Source: JADJPO01 sp046330955
Lineage (GTDB): Bacteria; Actinomycetota; Actinomycetes; Actinomycetales; Kineosporiaceae
Length of the DNA stretch: 64,000 bases
Direction of reading: 5' to 3'
Assembly: GCA_046330955.1 (NCBI GenBank)
Contig: JAXLRT010000015.1
Coordinates: 62,001 to 126,000, forward strand
Shown one piece after another: positions 26,955-36,106 of the stretch. The notes under the pieces were generated by a model that ran no database searches, was not told where the DNA came from, and worked only from the letters and a program-made list of their open reading frames with translations. Each line of letters starts with the position of its first letter. Within the stretch, counting starts at the first letter, position 1. The translations under genes were made by a program, and so were the position numbers.

Positions 26955-28648
26955 GCGTGCGCGCGGGGACGCGGATCAATGGTCGCTACCGGCTCAGTGA
27001 ACGGATCGCGGTCGGCGGCATGGGCGAGGTGTGGCGCGCCACCGACGAGGGCCTCGGCCGGTCGGTGGCGGTCAAGATCCTGCGCGCCGAGCTCGCCGAG
27101 GACGAGGCGTTCCGCAAGCGGTTCCGGGCCGAGGCGCGCACCGCGGCCAGCCTGCCGCACAACGGCATCGCCGCGGTCTTCGACTACGGCGAGACCACCG
27201 TCGGGCCGGACGGCGTGTCGCCGTCCGCCGACCCGGTGCAGGGCGACGGCATCGCCTACCTGGTGATGGAACTCGTTCCGGGAGAACCGCTCTCGGCGAT
27301 GCTGACCCGGGGAGCGCTGGGCATCGAACGGACCCTGACGCTGCTGGCCCAGGCCGCCCGCGCGTTGCACGCCGCGCACGTCAAGGGCGTCATCCACCGG
27401 GACGTCAAGCCCGCCAACCTGATGGTGACCCCCGAGGGACGGGTCAAGGTCACCGACTTCGGGATCGCGCGTCCGGTCGACCACGAGCCGCTGACCATGA
27501 CCGGCCAGGTGATGGGGACGGCGCACTACCTTGCCCCCGAACTCGCCCGGGGTCTGGACGCCAGCCCGCTGTCGGACGTGTACGCCCTGGGCGTGGTGGC
27601 CTACGAGTGCCTGGCCGGCCACCGGCCGTTCGAGGGCGACAACCAGGTGCTGGTCGCCACCGCTCACCTGAGCCAGCAGCCGCCGCCGCTGCCCGGCACC
27701 ATCCCGCCGGACGTCGTGGCCGCCGTCGATGCGGCCATGGAGAAGGACCCGGCCGACCGGGTGCGCTCGGCCGAGGCGTTCGCCATCGCGCTGGAGAAGC
27801 TGCTGGCCCACGACGCGACCGCGCTGGACGACCTCGCCGGGTCACGGCAGGACGGCGCCGCACATCACCGGCACCTGCAGTCCGCCCAGGCACCGGTCAT
27901 CGGCCCGGACGGCGTCGTCGCGGCTCGGGCCGGACGGCACAGCGCACCAGTGTCGTCGCCCCCGTCGCCCCCGTCGTCGTCGATCGCCGGCGGGCTCGAC
28001 GCTCCCCCGACCAGGGTGACGCCGGGTGCCGCCGACACCGTCGCCGCAGCCCGGCCGGGCGGGTGGCCGAGCGTGCCCACCGCCCCGCAGGGCGTGCCCA
28101 CGACCCGCCGTGCCGGCGGGGGTGCCGCGACCGGCTCACGCCCGCCCGGACCCAACGCCGGACGCCGGCGCGAGGGCAAGCCGAAGATCTCGCCGACCTG
28201 GCTGCTGATCGGGGGGCTGCTGGGCGTGATCGTGCTGGTGGTGGTGTTGATCGTCGCCACCAGCCAGGACCCGGGTGGTCTGGTCGACGTCACCGACCCC
28301 ACGCCGACGTCCGGCGCCACCGGAGCCCAGACCCCCTCGCTGCTGCCCACGACCTCGCCGACCGGCTCGGTGACCCCGAGCGGGCGCAAGTCGAGCAGCC
28401 GCCCGAGCCGGTCGCCCTCGGTGTCGCCGTCCTCGGGGGTGCCCAGCTCGGTGCCGTCCAGCGGCCGGCCGACCTCGCCATCGGCCTCCACTCCCGCACC
28501 GTCGAGCCCCGAGCCGTCCAGCCCGGACCCGACCTCCCCACCACCGACCACCCCGTCGGTGCCCGTCTCGCCCACGCCGAGCGTCCCCACCCCCAGCCCG
28601 GCGGCCGCCGGGCTGGGCGGCGCGCTCGGCGTCCAGGAGAAGCCATGA
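26951..28648 (+). CDS. pknA: Ser/Thr protein kinase PknA
   Basis: 565 aa. Kinase domain in residues 13-280: AVGGMGEVWRA glycine loop, VAVKIL, HRDVKPANL, DFGIA and GTAHYLAPE. A long low-complexity linker follows, a membrane helix at about 416-437, and an extracytoplasmic tail rich in Ser, Pro and Thr without PASTA repeats. GTG 26951 gives the compact N-terminus expected for PknA; the open frame further upstream lies in pbpA. It regulates cell shape and division with PknB. Confidence 0.95.
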   Translation: MSVRAGTRINGRYRLSERIAVGGMGEVWRATDEGLGRSVAVKILRAELAEDEAFRKRFRAEARTAASLPHNGIAAVFDYGETTVGPDGVSPSADPVQGDGIAYLVMELVPGEPLSAMLTRGALGIERTLTLLAQAARALHAAHVKGVIHRDVKPANLMVTPEGRVKVTDFGIARPVDHEPLTMTGQVMGTAHYLAPELARGLDASPLSDVYALGVVAYECLAGHRPFEGDNQVLVATAHLSQQPPPLPGTIPPDVVAAVDAAMEKDPADRVRSAEAFAIALEKLLAHDATALDDLAGSRQDGAAHHRHLQSAQAPVIGPDGVVAARAGRHSAPVSSPPSPPSSSIAGGLDAPPTRVTPGAADTVAAARPGGWPSVPTAPQGVPTTRRAGGGAATGSRPPGPNAGRRREGKPKISPTWLLIGGLLGVIVLVVVLIVATSQDPGGLVDVTDPTPTSGATGAQTPSLLPTTSPTGSVTPSGRKSSSRPSRSPSVSPSSGVPSSVPSSGRPTSPSASTPAPSSPEPSSPDPTSPPPTTPSVPVSPTPSVPTPSPAAAGLGGALGVQEKP

Positions 28649-30570
28649 ATGACAACCCGCGGGTGCTCGGCAATCGCTACGAGGTGGGCGATCTGCTGGG
28701 CCGTGGCGGTATGGCCGAGGTGCACCTGGGCCGCGACACCCGGCTGGGGCGGGTGGTGGCCATCAAGCTGCTGCGGGTCGACCTGGCCCGGGATCCGATC
28801 TTCCAGGCCCGGTTCCGCCGCGAGGCGCAGTCGGCCGCCTCGCTCAACCACCCTGCGATCGTCGCGGTGTACGACACCGGCGAGGAACAGCTGGTGGACG
28901 CCGCCGGCAGCCTGATCGCGCTGCCCTACATCGTGATGGAGTACGTCGAGGGCCGCACGCTGCGGGAGCTGCTGCGCGACGGGCGACCGCTCGACCTGGG
29001 CCAGGCCCTCGAGCTGACCAGCGGGGTGCTGTCGGCGCTGGAGTACAGCCACCGCGCCGGCATCGTGCATCGCGACATCAAGCCGGCCAACGTCATGCTC
29101 ACCCCGGACGGCGACGTCAAGGTGATGGACTTCGGCATCGCCAGGGCGCTGGCCGACGTCTCGACCACCATGACGGCGACCCAGGCCGTGATCGGAACCG
29201 CGCAGTACCTGTCGCCCGAGCAGGCCCGGGGCGAGACCGTCGACGCCCGCAGCGACCTCTACTCCGCCGGGTGCCTGCTGTTCGAGCTGGTCACCGGGCG
29301 GCCGCCGTTCGTCGCCGACTCCCCCGTGGCCGTGGCCTACCAGCACGTTCGTGAGGCCCCGCCGCTGCCCAGCTCGCTCAACCCGGCCATTCCCGAGAGC
29401 CTCGACCGGGTGGTGTTGCACTCGCTGGCCAAGGACCGTGAGACCCGGTACCAGAACGCCGCCGAGTTCCGCGCCGACCTCGAGAATGTGCGTTCCGGCC
29501 GCGCGGTGAGCGCTCCCGCCATGGCGGTCGGCGGCACCCGCCCGGTCGAGCACCCCGGCGCGTACGCGCCGACCGAGGCCCTGAGCCGGCCGGCGGGCCA
29601 GGCCGGTCCGACCCGGCCGTTGACGACCCAGCTGCCGCCACCACCCACCGGGTACGGCTCCGGCTACGACCAGGGCTACGACAACGGGTACTCCGGCTAC
29701 GACGCCGGGTACGCCGGGGGCCAGGCCACCGCGGGCTTCCCCGACCCGCAGCTGCCGGGGTACGACGACAACGGCCGCGACGCCAAGCGCGGCGCCGGCC
29801 GCAACGTCGGCTACGTGTTGCTGGGGTTGGTGGTCGTGGCGGTGTTCGCGGCCGTGGCCTACCTCGCGTACACGATGCTCGGGTCGTCCATCAAGCAGGT
29901 GGCGGTGCCCCCGGTGAAGGGCCTGACCCGGGCGGAGGCCATCGCGAAGGTCCGTGAGTCGGGCCTGACCGTCACCTCGGTCGAGCAGGCCAGCGACACG
30001 GTGCCGGCCGACACGGTCATCGACCAGAACCCCGCCGGCGGCGTCCGGATCGATCAGGGCAGCGCGGTGACCCTGACCATCTCGACCGGCTCGTCGACCG
30101 TGCAGGTGCCGGACGTCAAGGACATGACCCGCGAGCAGGCCGAGGCCGAGCTGAAGAAGGTCGGGCTCACGGTGGCGGGTACCAAGTCGGTCGACAACGT
30201 GAAGGTCGACAAGGACAAGGTGGCCGGCACCGATCCGAAGGCCACCAAGCCGGTGGCCAAGGGGTCGGGGGTGACCCTGCTGATCTCCAGCGGCATGGTC
30301 GACGTCCCCGACGTGACCGGCAAGTCGCTGACCGAGGCCCAGGCGATCCTCAACGACCTCAACCTCAACGTGAACGTGGTCCCCGAGCCGAGCGATCAGC
30401 CCGAGGGCACCGTGATCCGCCAGGAGCCGGCCAAGGGCGAGAAGCTGCAGCGCGGCAGTGGCAACGTCACGCTGCACGTGGCCGCGGCGCAGACGACGCC
30501 CACCGACACCCCACCGACCGAGACCCCGACGGACGGCGGCTCACCGGAGGCGACCCCGACGCCGAGCTGA
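28645..30570 (+). CDS. pknB: PASTA-domain Ser/Thr protein kinase PknB
   Basis: 641 aa. Kinase domain in residues 1-280 (GRGGMAEVHLG, HRDIKPANV, DFGIA). The juxtamembrane region has an unusual Gly-Tyr-Asp repeat (about 335-360). A membrane helix lies at about 389-411, then three PASTA domains (about 418-484, 485-550, 551-615) and a Thr/Pro tail. Mycobacterial PknB has four PASTA domains. They sense muropeptides or lipid II. The ATG overlaps the pknA stop and has GGAGAAG upstream. It is the last gene of the operon, meeting the amidotransferase gene tail to tail. Confidence 0.96.
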   Translation: MNDNPRVLGNRYEVGDLLGRGGMAEVHLGRDTRLGRVVAIKLLRVDLARDPIFQARFRREAQSAASLNHPAIVAVYDTGEEQLVDAAGSLIALPYIVMEYVEGRTLRELLRDGRPLDLGQALELTSGVLSALEYSHRAGIVHRDIKPANVMLTPDGDVKVMDFGIARALADVSTTMTATQAVIGTAQYLSPEQARGETVDARSDLYSAGCLLFELVTGRPPFVADSPVAVAYQHVREAPPLPSSLNPAIPESLDRVVLHSLAKDRETRYQNAAEFRADLENVRSGRAVSAPAMAVGGTRPVEHPGAYAPTEALSRPAGQAGPTRPLTTQLPPPPTGYGSGYDQGYDNGYSGYDAGYAGGQATAGFPDPQLPGYDDNGRDAKRGAGRNVGYVLLGLVVVAVFAAVAYLAYTMLGSSIKQVAVPPVKGLTRAEAIAKVRESGLTVTSVEQASDTVPADTVIDQNPAGGVRIDQGSAVTLTISTGSSTVQVPDVKDMTREQAEAELKKVGLTVAGTKSVDNVKVDKDKVAGTDPKATKPVAKGSGVTLLISSGMVDVPDVTGKSLTEAQAILNDLNLNVNVVPEPSDQPEGTVIRQEPAKGEKLQRGSGNVTLHVAAAQTTPTDTPPTETPTDGGSPEATPTPS

Positions 30571-30588
30571 CCGTCAGCGCCCGGATTC

Positions 30589-31254
30589 TCAGCGCCGGAC
30601 GAGGGGAGCCAGCCCGGCCGAGCGCGCCACGGCGTCCGGCGAACCGCACTGCGCGAGCCAGTTGGCGAGCAGCCGGTGGCCGCCCTCGGTGAGCACCGAC
30701 TCGGGGTGGAACTGGACGCCGTGCAACGGCAACTCGCGGTGCTGCAGCGCCATCACGACGCCGTCGCTGGTCCAGCCGGTCAGCTCGAGGCAGTCCGGCA
30801 CGGTGTCGGCCACCACGGCCAGCGAGTGGTAGCGGGTCGCGGTGAACGGGGAGTCGAGCCCGTCGAGCACGCCGGCGCCGGTGTGGAAGACCTGCGAGGT
30901 CTTGCCGTGCATCAGCTCGGGGGCGTGGGTCACGGTGCCGCCGAACACCTCACCGAGTGCCTGGTGACCGAGGCACACCCCGAGCATCGGCTGGGCATGC
31001 TCGGCGCAGTACTCGACCATCGCCGGGCAGACCCCGGCCTCGGACGGCGTGCCCGGCCCGGGTGACAGCAGCACCCCGTCGTAGCCGGCCGCGTCCGCCG
31101 TGCCCACCTCGTCGTTGCGCCGGACGTCGCAGCTCGCGCCGAGCTGGGCCAGGTAGCCGACGATGGTCCACACGAAGCTGTCGTAGTTGTCGACGACCAG
31201 GATCCGGACGGCGGGGGTGACTGTGCTCTGGGGGCGCTCGCTCACGTCGTCCAT
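30589..31254 (-). CDS. Class I glutamine amidotransferase (TrpG/PabA type)
   Basis: 221 aa. Triad: Cys in GVCLGHQALG, His and Glu in GVQFHPES. The N-terminal VVDNYDSFVW is typical of anthranilate/aminodeoxychorismate synthase component II. It supplies ammonia from glutamine to a chorismate-using partner; because its position next to pknB matches M. tuberculosis Rv0013 (trpG/pabA), it may serve both tryptophan and folate synthesis. The ATG at 31252-31254 is used; a GTG three codons later is possible. Confidence 0.93.
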   Translation of the reverse strand: MDDVSERPQSTVTPAVRILVVDNYDSFVWTIVGYLAQLGASCDVRRNDEVGTADAAGYDGVLLSPGPGTPSEAGVCPAMVEYCAEHAQPMLGVCLGHQALGEVFGGTVTHAPELMHGKTSQVFHTGAGVLDGLDSPFTATRYHSLAVVADTVPDCLELTGWTSDGVVMALQHRELPLHGVQFHPESVLTEGGHRLLANWLAQCGSPDAVARSAGLAPLVRR

Positions 31255-31307
31255 CGTGTCAGGTCCGGCTGGACCACGTTGCCGGCTCTGGGCCGGCCCG
31301 GGAGGGG

Positions 31308-32057
31308 TCAGGGCAGCGGCCGAGCGTGATCGAGTCGTGGGGTACCGGGGTAGCCGGGCAGCCGTTGCACCCCGCTGTCGTTCACCTCGTAGCCGAGCCC
31401 CACCTGGCGGACGTACTCGCGGTAGATGCCCACCTCCGGTGAGGTGTCCAGCCCGCGGCGCAGGGCGCCGGGATCGCCGAGGGCCACCACGACGTAGGGC
31501 GGCGAGTAGAGCGTGTCCTGCAACAGCAGGGTGTTGCCCACGCAGCGCACCGCGGTGGTGGCGATGATCCGGCGTCCCATCAGGGTGATCGCCTCGGCGC
31601 CACCGGCCCACAGCGCGTTGACCACGGCCTGCAGGTCCTGCTGGTGGACGACGAGCTCGTCGGCGCGGAACCCCTCGCGCAGGCGACCCGGCGGGGCGTC
31701 GTCCAGGGTCACGGTGAGCGTCGGGCCCGTGACCGCCGTCTTGCCGACCGGCCCCTCGAGCGCCGCGACCTCGGCCTGCAATCCGGCGACGGTGCCGTTG
31801 GCCCGGCCCTCGGCGGCGGTGAGTTCGGCGATCTGGCGGGTCAGGGTGGCGACCCGGGTCTCGGCCTGGTCCCGGCGGGCGCGCTCGGTCGCGTACAACG
31901 CGGTGCTGTCGACGCGATCGGTCCGGGGCGTGCCGCGTTGAGCCTCGTGCGCGCTGGTGGAGAACAGCAGCCCGGCCAGCAGCAGCACGCCGGCGAGGGT
32001 CCACGGATGCCCTCGACGCCCGCCCACGTCGGGGGTCTTCGCCACCGGTCCCTGCAC
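31308..32057 (-). CDS. DUF881 family membrane-anchored protein
   Basis: 249 aa. N-terminal membrane helix (about 20-36), coiled coil (about 55-100), then a DUF881 domain with LRAGFRADEL-like sequence (REGFRADELVVHQQDLQAVVN) and VNALWAGGAEAI. DUF881 proteins occur beside crgA across actinobacteria and are thought to belong to the divisome neighbourhood, though no activity is known. It is divergent from crgA. A class E sortase gene, present here in streptomycetes, is missing. Confidence 0.9.
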   Translation of the reverse strand: MQGPVAKTPDVGGRRGHPWTLAGVLLLAGLLFSTSAHEAQRGTPRTDRVDSTALYATERARRDQAETRVATLTRQIAELTAAEGRANGTVAGLQAEVAALEGPVGKTAVTGPTLTVTLDDAPPGRLREGFRADELVVHQQDLQAVVNALWAGGAEAITLMGRRIIATTAVRCVGNTLLLQDTLYSPPYVVVALGDPGALRRGLDTSPEVGIYREYVRQVGLGYEVNDSGVQRLPGYPGTPRLDHARPLP

Positions 32058-32177
32058 CTCCTGTCCCGAGGATCGCTCCGGCCGCTTACGCTAGGTACTC
32101 GAGCAGTGAATCACCAGACACGTCATCCCACGAGTGATCGACACCGGCGCGGCTCGCGACCGGTCGAGGAGCCTGAC

Positions 32178-32426
32178 ATGCCCGAGTCCCGGGTTCGCCG
32201 CAAGGCGCCGTTCACCCCGCCGCCGGCCAAGGCGGCCCCGCCCAAGCCGAACGCGCGCTGGTTCGTCCCGGTGATGGTGGGACTGCTGGTGCTGGGGCTG
32301 GTCTATCTGGTGGTCAGCTACCTGGCCGAGTTCCGCTACCCGGTGCCGGGTATCGGCTACTGGAACCTCGGCATCGGGTTCGGCATCGTCATGGCCGGAT
32401 TCGTGATGACCACCCGCTGGCGCTGA
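32178..32426 (+). CDS. crgA: Cell division protein CrgA
   Basis: 82 aa. A basic cytosolic N-terminus is followed by two membrane helices (about 28-48 and 60-78), with PNARWFVPVMVGLLVLGL and the conserved GIGYWNLGIGFGIVMAGF; this is a full CrgA (DUF1212/UPF0233). CrgA interacts with FtsZ, FtsQ, FtsI and CwsA-type proteins and controls Z-ring assembly. ATG 32178 is the start. It marks the edge of the conserved cell-wall block. Confidence 0.96.
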   Translation: MPESRVRRKAPFTPPPAKAAPPKPNARWFVPVMVGLLVLGLVYLVVSYLAEFRYPVPGIGYWNLGIGFGIVMAGFVMTTRWR

Positions 32427-32472
32427 GCACCAGAGCACCGCAGAACACCCTCGAACACACCGAACCGCCTCG

Positions 32473-32508
32473 CTGCCCGGTCACGCCCTCGTGCGTGGCC
32501 GGGCAGTC
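32473..32508 (+). terminator. Terminator hairpin downstream of crgA
   Basis: CTGCCCGG and CCGGGCAG pair around an 18- to 20-base loop that itself has CACGC/GCGTG complementarity. No T-run follows, as is common in high-GC actinobacteria. Confidence 0.55.
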
Positions 32509-32520
32509 GTGCGTTCCCGC

Positions 32521-32597
32521 ACGTCCACAGGGTTGACCACAGCCTGTGGGAAGTCACAGACCTGGAATTACACAGGTGTGAGTAACCGTGTGGACAA
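32521..32597. promoter_or_regulatory. Cluster of DnaA-box-like sequences
   Basis: One exact high-GC DnaA box on the minus strand (TTGTCCACA, 32589-32597), one with a single mismatch (TTGACCACA, 32533-32541) and one with two (ACGTCCACA, 32521-32529). Local base composition is lower in GC than around. It may bind DnaA; it is too small for a typical origin. Confidence 0.4.
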
Positions 32598-32765
32598 GCC
32601 CGTCCGCCCTGGTGAGAGAGGCCGTTCAGCTCCACTGGACAGCCGCCCGGCGATGGTCACGATCGAGTGGCGGGTTCACCACACCCTTGACACTGCGGAA
32701 ATCGTCCTGAAATGTTCGCGCGACACCGTAATCGCCGTTCCCGTCAGCAGTACGGAGGGCAGATC

Positions 32766-33614
32766 ATGTCGATCGTTCGGGCAGCCATCACCCAGGCGAA
32801 GTGGACCGGTGACAAGGAGTCCATGATCGCCAAGCACGAGGGGCTGGTGCGGCAGGCCGCCGACCAGGGCGTGCAGGTGATCTGCTTCCAGGAGCTCTTC
32901 TACGGCCCGTACTTCGGCATCGTGCAGGACAAGAAGTACTACGACTACGCCGAGTCGGTGCCGGGGCCGACCACCGAACGCTTCGCCGCCCTGGCCGCCG
33001 AGCACCACATGGTGATGGTGCTGCCGGTCTACGAGGAGGAACAGCCCGGCGTGCTGTACAACTGCGCCGCGGTGATCGATGCCGACGGCACCTTCCTCGG
33101 CAAGTACCGCAAGAACCACATCCCGCACGTGGACCGGTTCTGGGAGAAGTTCTACTTCCGCCCCGGCAACCTGGGCTGGCCGGTGTTCGACACCGCCGTG
33201 GGCAAGATCGGCGTGACCATCTGCTACGACCGGCACTTCCCCGAGGGGTGGCGGGTGCTCGGCCTGAACGGCGCCCAGATCGTGTTCAACCCGAACGCCT
33301 CCAAACCCGGTCTGTCGAACCGGCTCTGGGAGCTGGAGCAGACCTGCGCCGCCGGTGCCAACGGCTACTTCGTCGCGGTGCCCAACCGGGTCGGCGCCGA
33401 GACCGGCGAGTTCGGCGACCAGGCGGTGGACTTCTACGGCACCTCCTATGTCGCCGACCCCCGCGGCAACTACGTCGGCGAGGTGGCCACCAGCACCGAC
33501 GAGCAGATGCTGGTGCGTGACCTCGACATGAGCCTGGTGCGCGAGGTGCGCGCCGACTGGCAGTTCTATCGAGACCGCCGTCCCGATGCCTATGGCCCGA
33601 TCGTGGCTCCGTGA
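32766..33614 (+). CDS. Nitrilase-superfamily amidohydrolase (beta-ureidopropionase / N-carbamoyl hydrolase type)
   Basis: 282 aa. Catalytic triad Glu43 (FQELFYGP), Lys116 (YRKNHIP) and Cys153 (ICYDRHFPEG). HIPHVDRFWEKFYFRPGN resembles beta-ureidopropionases, which convert N-carbamoyl-beta-alanine to beta-alanine, CO2 and ammonia (third step of reductive pyrimidine breakdown). ATG 32766 has GGAGGG before it. It is the first gene of an eight-kilobase catabolic operon and is followed by dihydropyrimidinase, which supports the assignment. Confidence 0.9.
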   Translation: MSIVRAAITQAKWTGDKESMIAKHEGLVRQAADQGVQVICFQELFYGPYFGIVQDKKYYDYAESVPGPTTERFAALAAEHHMVMVLPVYEEEQPGVLYNCAAVIDADGTFLGKYRKNHIPHVDRFWEKFYFRPGNLGWPVFDTAVGKIGVTICYDRHFPEGWRVLGLNGAQIVFNPNASKPGLSNRLWELEQTCAAGANGYFVAVPNRVGAETGEFGDQAVDFYGTSYVADPRGNYVGEVATSTDEQMLVRDLDMSLVREVRADWQFYRDRRPDAYGPIVAP

Positions 33615-33627
33615 GAGAGGGGTTGAC

Positions 33628-35049
33628 GTGAGCACCACGCTGATCACCGGCGGGACCGTCGTCTCCGCCACCGGACGTGTCGCGGCCGACGTCCTGGTGG
33701 ACGGCGAGCGCATCGTCGCCGTCCTGGCCCCCGGTTCGACGTTGCTCGGTCACGATCTCGCCGCGGGCGCCGATCGGGTGATCGACGCCGCCGGCAAGTA
33801 CGTGATCCCCGGCGGCGTCGACGCCCACACCCACATGGAGCTGCCGTTCGGCGGCACCGCCGCCTCGGACACCTTCGAGACCGGCACCCGCGCGGCCGCC
33901 TGGGGTGGCACCACCACGATCGTCGACTTCGCGCTGCAGACCCCCGGCGTCCAGGTGCTCGACGGCCTGGCCACCTGGCACGCGAAGGCCGAGGGCAACT
34001 GCGCCATCGACTACGGCTTCCACCAGATCATCGGCAGCGTGGACGCCGATGCGCTGGCCTCGATGCCGCGGCTGCTGGACGAAGGGGTCAGCAGCTTCAA
34101 GCTGTTCATGGCCTACCCGGGCGTGTTCTACGCCGACGACGGGCAGATCCTGAAGGCGATGCAGATCAGCGCCGAGACCGGCCTGATGACGATGATGCAC
34201 GCCGAGAACGGCATCGCCATCGACGTGCTGGCCGAGCAGTTGGTGGCCGCCGGCAAGACCGATCCGTACTACCACGGCATCGCCCGCGCCTGGCAGATGG
34301 AGGAGGAGGCCACCCACCGGGCGATCATGCTGGCCGACCTGACCGGCGCGCCGCTGTACGTCGTCCACGTCTCGGCGAAACAGGCCGTGGCGCAACTGGC
34401 GACGGCCCGCGACCGCGGCGCCAACGTGTTCGGCGAGACCTGCCCGCAGTACCTGTACCTCTCGTTGGAGGAACAGCTCGGCGCGCCCGGGTTCGAGGGC
34501 GCCAAGTGGGTGTGCTCGACGCCGCTGCGTTCACGCGCCGAGGGTCACCAGGACTCGATGTGGCAGGCGTTGCGCACCAACGACCTGCAGATGGTCTCGA
34601 CCGACCACTGCCCGTTCTGTTTCAAGGACCAGAAGGAGCTCGGCCTGGGCAACTTCATGAAGATCCCGAACGGGATCGGGTCGGTGGAACACCGGATGGA
34701 CCTGCTCTACCAGGGCGTGGTGAACGGTCAGATCTCGCTGGAGCGATGGGTCGAGGTCACCTCGACCACGCCGGCGCGGATGTTCGGCCTCTACGGGCGC
34801 AAGGGCGTGATCGCCCCCGGTGCGGACGCCGACATCGTGGTCTACGACCCGAACGGCCACACCTCGATCGGCTACGGCAAGACCCACCACATGGCGATGG
34901 ACCACTCCGCGTGGGAGGGGTTCGAGATCGACGGGCACGTGGACGTCGTGATGAGCCGCGGCCGGGTGCTGATCGAGAACGGCGAGTACCACGAGAGCAA
35001 GGGGCACGGGCGCTACGTCAAACGTGGGCTGAGCCAGTACCTGGTCTAG
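33628..35049 (+). CDS. Dihydropyrimidinase / hydantoinase
   Basis: 473 aa. Cyclic amidohydrolase: metal ligands His67 and His69 (GVDAHTHMELPFGG), carboxylated Lys158 (SSFKLFMAYPG), further His in YVVHVSAK, and Asp in STDHCPF. It opens dihydrouracil or 5-substituted hydantoins to N-carbamoyl amino acids. GTG 33628 starts 13 bases after the amidohydrolase stop. With the upstream enzyme it makes a complete two-step hydrolytic route. Confidence 0.94.
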   Translation: MSTTLITGGTVVSATGRVAADVLVDGERIVAVLAPGSTLLGHDLAAGADRVIDAAGKYVIPGGVDAHTHMELPFGGTAASDTFETGTRAAAWGGTTTIVDFALQTPGVQVLDGLATWHAKAEGNCAIDYGFHQIIGSVDADALASMPRLLDEGVSSFKLFMAYPGVFYADDGQILKAMQISAETGLMTMMHAENGIAIDVLAEQLVAAGKTDPYYHGIARAWQMEEEATHRAIMLADLTGAPLYVVHVSAKQAVAQLATARDRGANVFGETCPQYLYLSLEEQLGAPGFEGAKWVCSTPLRSRAEGHQDSMWQALRTNDLQMVSTDHCPFCFKDQKELGLGNFMKIPNGIGSVEHRMDLLYQGVVNGQISLERWVEVTSTTPARMFGLYGRKGVIAPGADADIVVYDPNGHTSIGYGKTHHMAMDHSAWEGFEIDGHVDVVMSRGRVLIENGEYHESKGHGRYVKRGLSQYLV

Positions 35050-35076
35050 AGCTCTACCCGAGTGAGGGAGGTCGCG

Positions 35077-36093
35077 ATGGAGTTCGGAGCAGTACTGCAG
35101 TGCAACCCGCCCGCGGCCCGCACGGTCGCGATGGCCAAGCTGGCCGAGTCCTATGGCTTCGACTACGTGTGGACCTTCGACTCCCACCTGCTCTGGCAGG
35201 AGCCCTACGTCATCTACAGCCAGATCCTGGAGGAGACGCGCAAGGTCAAGGTCGGGCCGATGGTGACCAATCCGGCCACCCGCGACTGGACCGTGACCGC
35301 TTCGATCCACGCCACGCTCAACGAGATGTACGGCAACCGCACCATCTGCGGCATCGGCCGGGGCGACTCCGCGGTGCGGGTGGTGAACGGCGCCCCGACC
35401 ACGCTGGCCACGTTGCGCGAGGCGATCCACGTGATCCGCGAGCTCGCCAACTCGCGGTCGGTGGAGTACAACGGCTCGATCCTGCGCTTCCCGTGGAGCA
35501 AGGGGTCCACTCTCGACATCTGGGTGGCCGCCTACGGCCCCAAGGCGTTACAGCTCACCGGCGAGGTCGGGGACGGGTTCATCCTGCAACTGGCCGATGT
35601 CGACATCGCCTCGTGGATGATCGAGACCGTCCGGACGGCGGCCAGTGACGCCGGCCGCGACCCGATGGCGGTCAAGTTCTGCGTGGCCGCGCCCGCCTAC
35701 GTCGGCACCGACCTGGCGCACATGCGTGACCAGTGCCGCTGGTTCGGCGGCATGGTGGGCAACCACGTGGCCGACATCGTCACCAAGTACGGCCAGAACT
35801 CGGCCGTGCCCACGGCGTTGACCGACTACATCGCCGGCCGGCAGGGCTACGACTACAACCAACACGGTCGGCCCGGTAACACCCATGCCAGCTTCGTGCC
35901 CGACGAGATCGTCGACCGGTTCTGCATCCTGGGCACGCCCGCCGAGCACATCGAGAAACTCCGAGCACTCGAGGCGATCGGGGTCGATCAGTTCGCCGCC
36001 TACATCCAGCACGACGACAACGAGGCCACCATGCGCTCGTACGGCACCACGGTGATCCCCGCTCTGGCGGACGTGGTCACGGCGAAGCAGTGA
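35077..36093 (+). CDS. LLM-class F420-dependent oxidoreductase (TIGR03842-like)
   Basis: 338 aa luciferase-like TIM barrel. Start MEFGAVLQCNPPAARTV; GGIGRGDSAVR-type loop (GIGRGDSAVRVVNG) and WVAAYGPKAL are typical of the F420-binding LLM subfamily found next to hydantoinases and ABC importers. It probably transfers hydride with F420, although FMN use cannot be excluded. Because no dihydropyrimidine dehydrogenase is seen in the operon, it may do the initial ring reduction or an alternative oxidation. ATG 35077 has GAGGTC before it. Confidence 0.87.
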   Translation: MEFGAVLQCNPPAARTVAMAKLAESYGFDYVWTFDSHLLWQEPYVIYSQILEETRKVKVGPMVTNPATRDWTVTASIHATLNEMYGNRTICGIGRGDSAVRVVNGAPTTLATLREAIHVIRELANSRSVEYNGSILRFPWSKGSTLDIWVAAYGPKALQLTGEVGDGFILQLADVDIASWMIETVRTAASDAGRDPMAVKFCVAAPAYVGTDLAHMRDQCRWFGGMVGNHVADIVTKYGQNSAVPTALTDYIAGRQGYDYNQHGRPGNTHASFVPDEIVDRFCILGTPAEHIEKLRALEAIGVDQFAAYIQHDDNEATMRSYGTTVIPALADVVTAKQ

Positions 36094-36106
36094 GCGGGCC
36101 GATCGG

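Larger units (their letters stand above)
32427..32765. other. Intergenic region after crgA: hairpin, DnaA-box-like cluster, promoter
   Basis: 339 bases without a gene. Contents in order: a GC-rich hairpin (CTGCCCGG/CCGGGCAG, about 32473-32508), likely the crgA terminator; a stretch with DnaA-box-like words (32521-32597); and a TTGACA -35 at 32687-32692 with a weak AAATGT -10 (32710-32715) that would serve the amidohydrolase operon starting at 32766. Confidence 0.6.

Noticed and set aside
32521..32597. Replication origin
   Set aside because: Only one exact DnaA box and one near match; no dnaA/dnaN genes or AT-rich unwinding region nearby. Kept as a possible DnaA-binding site only.
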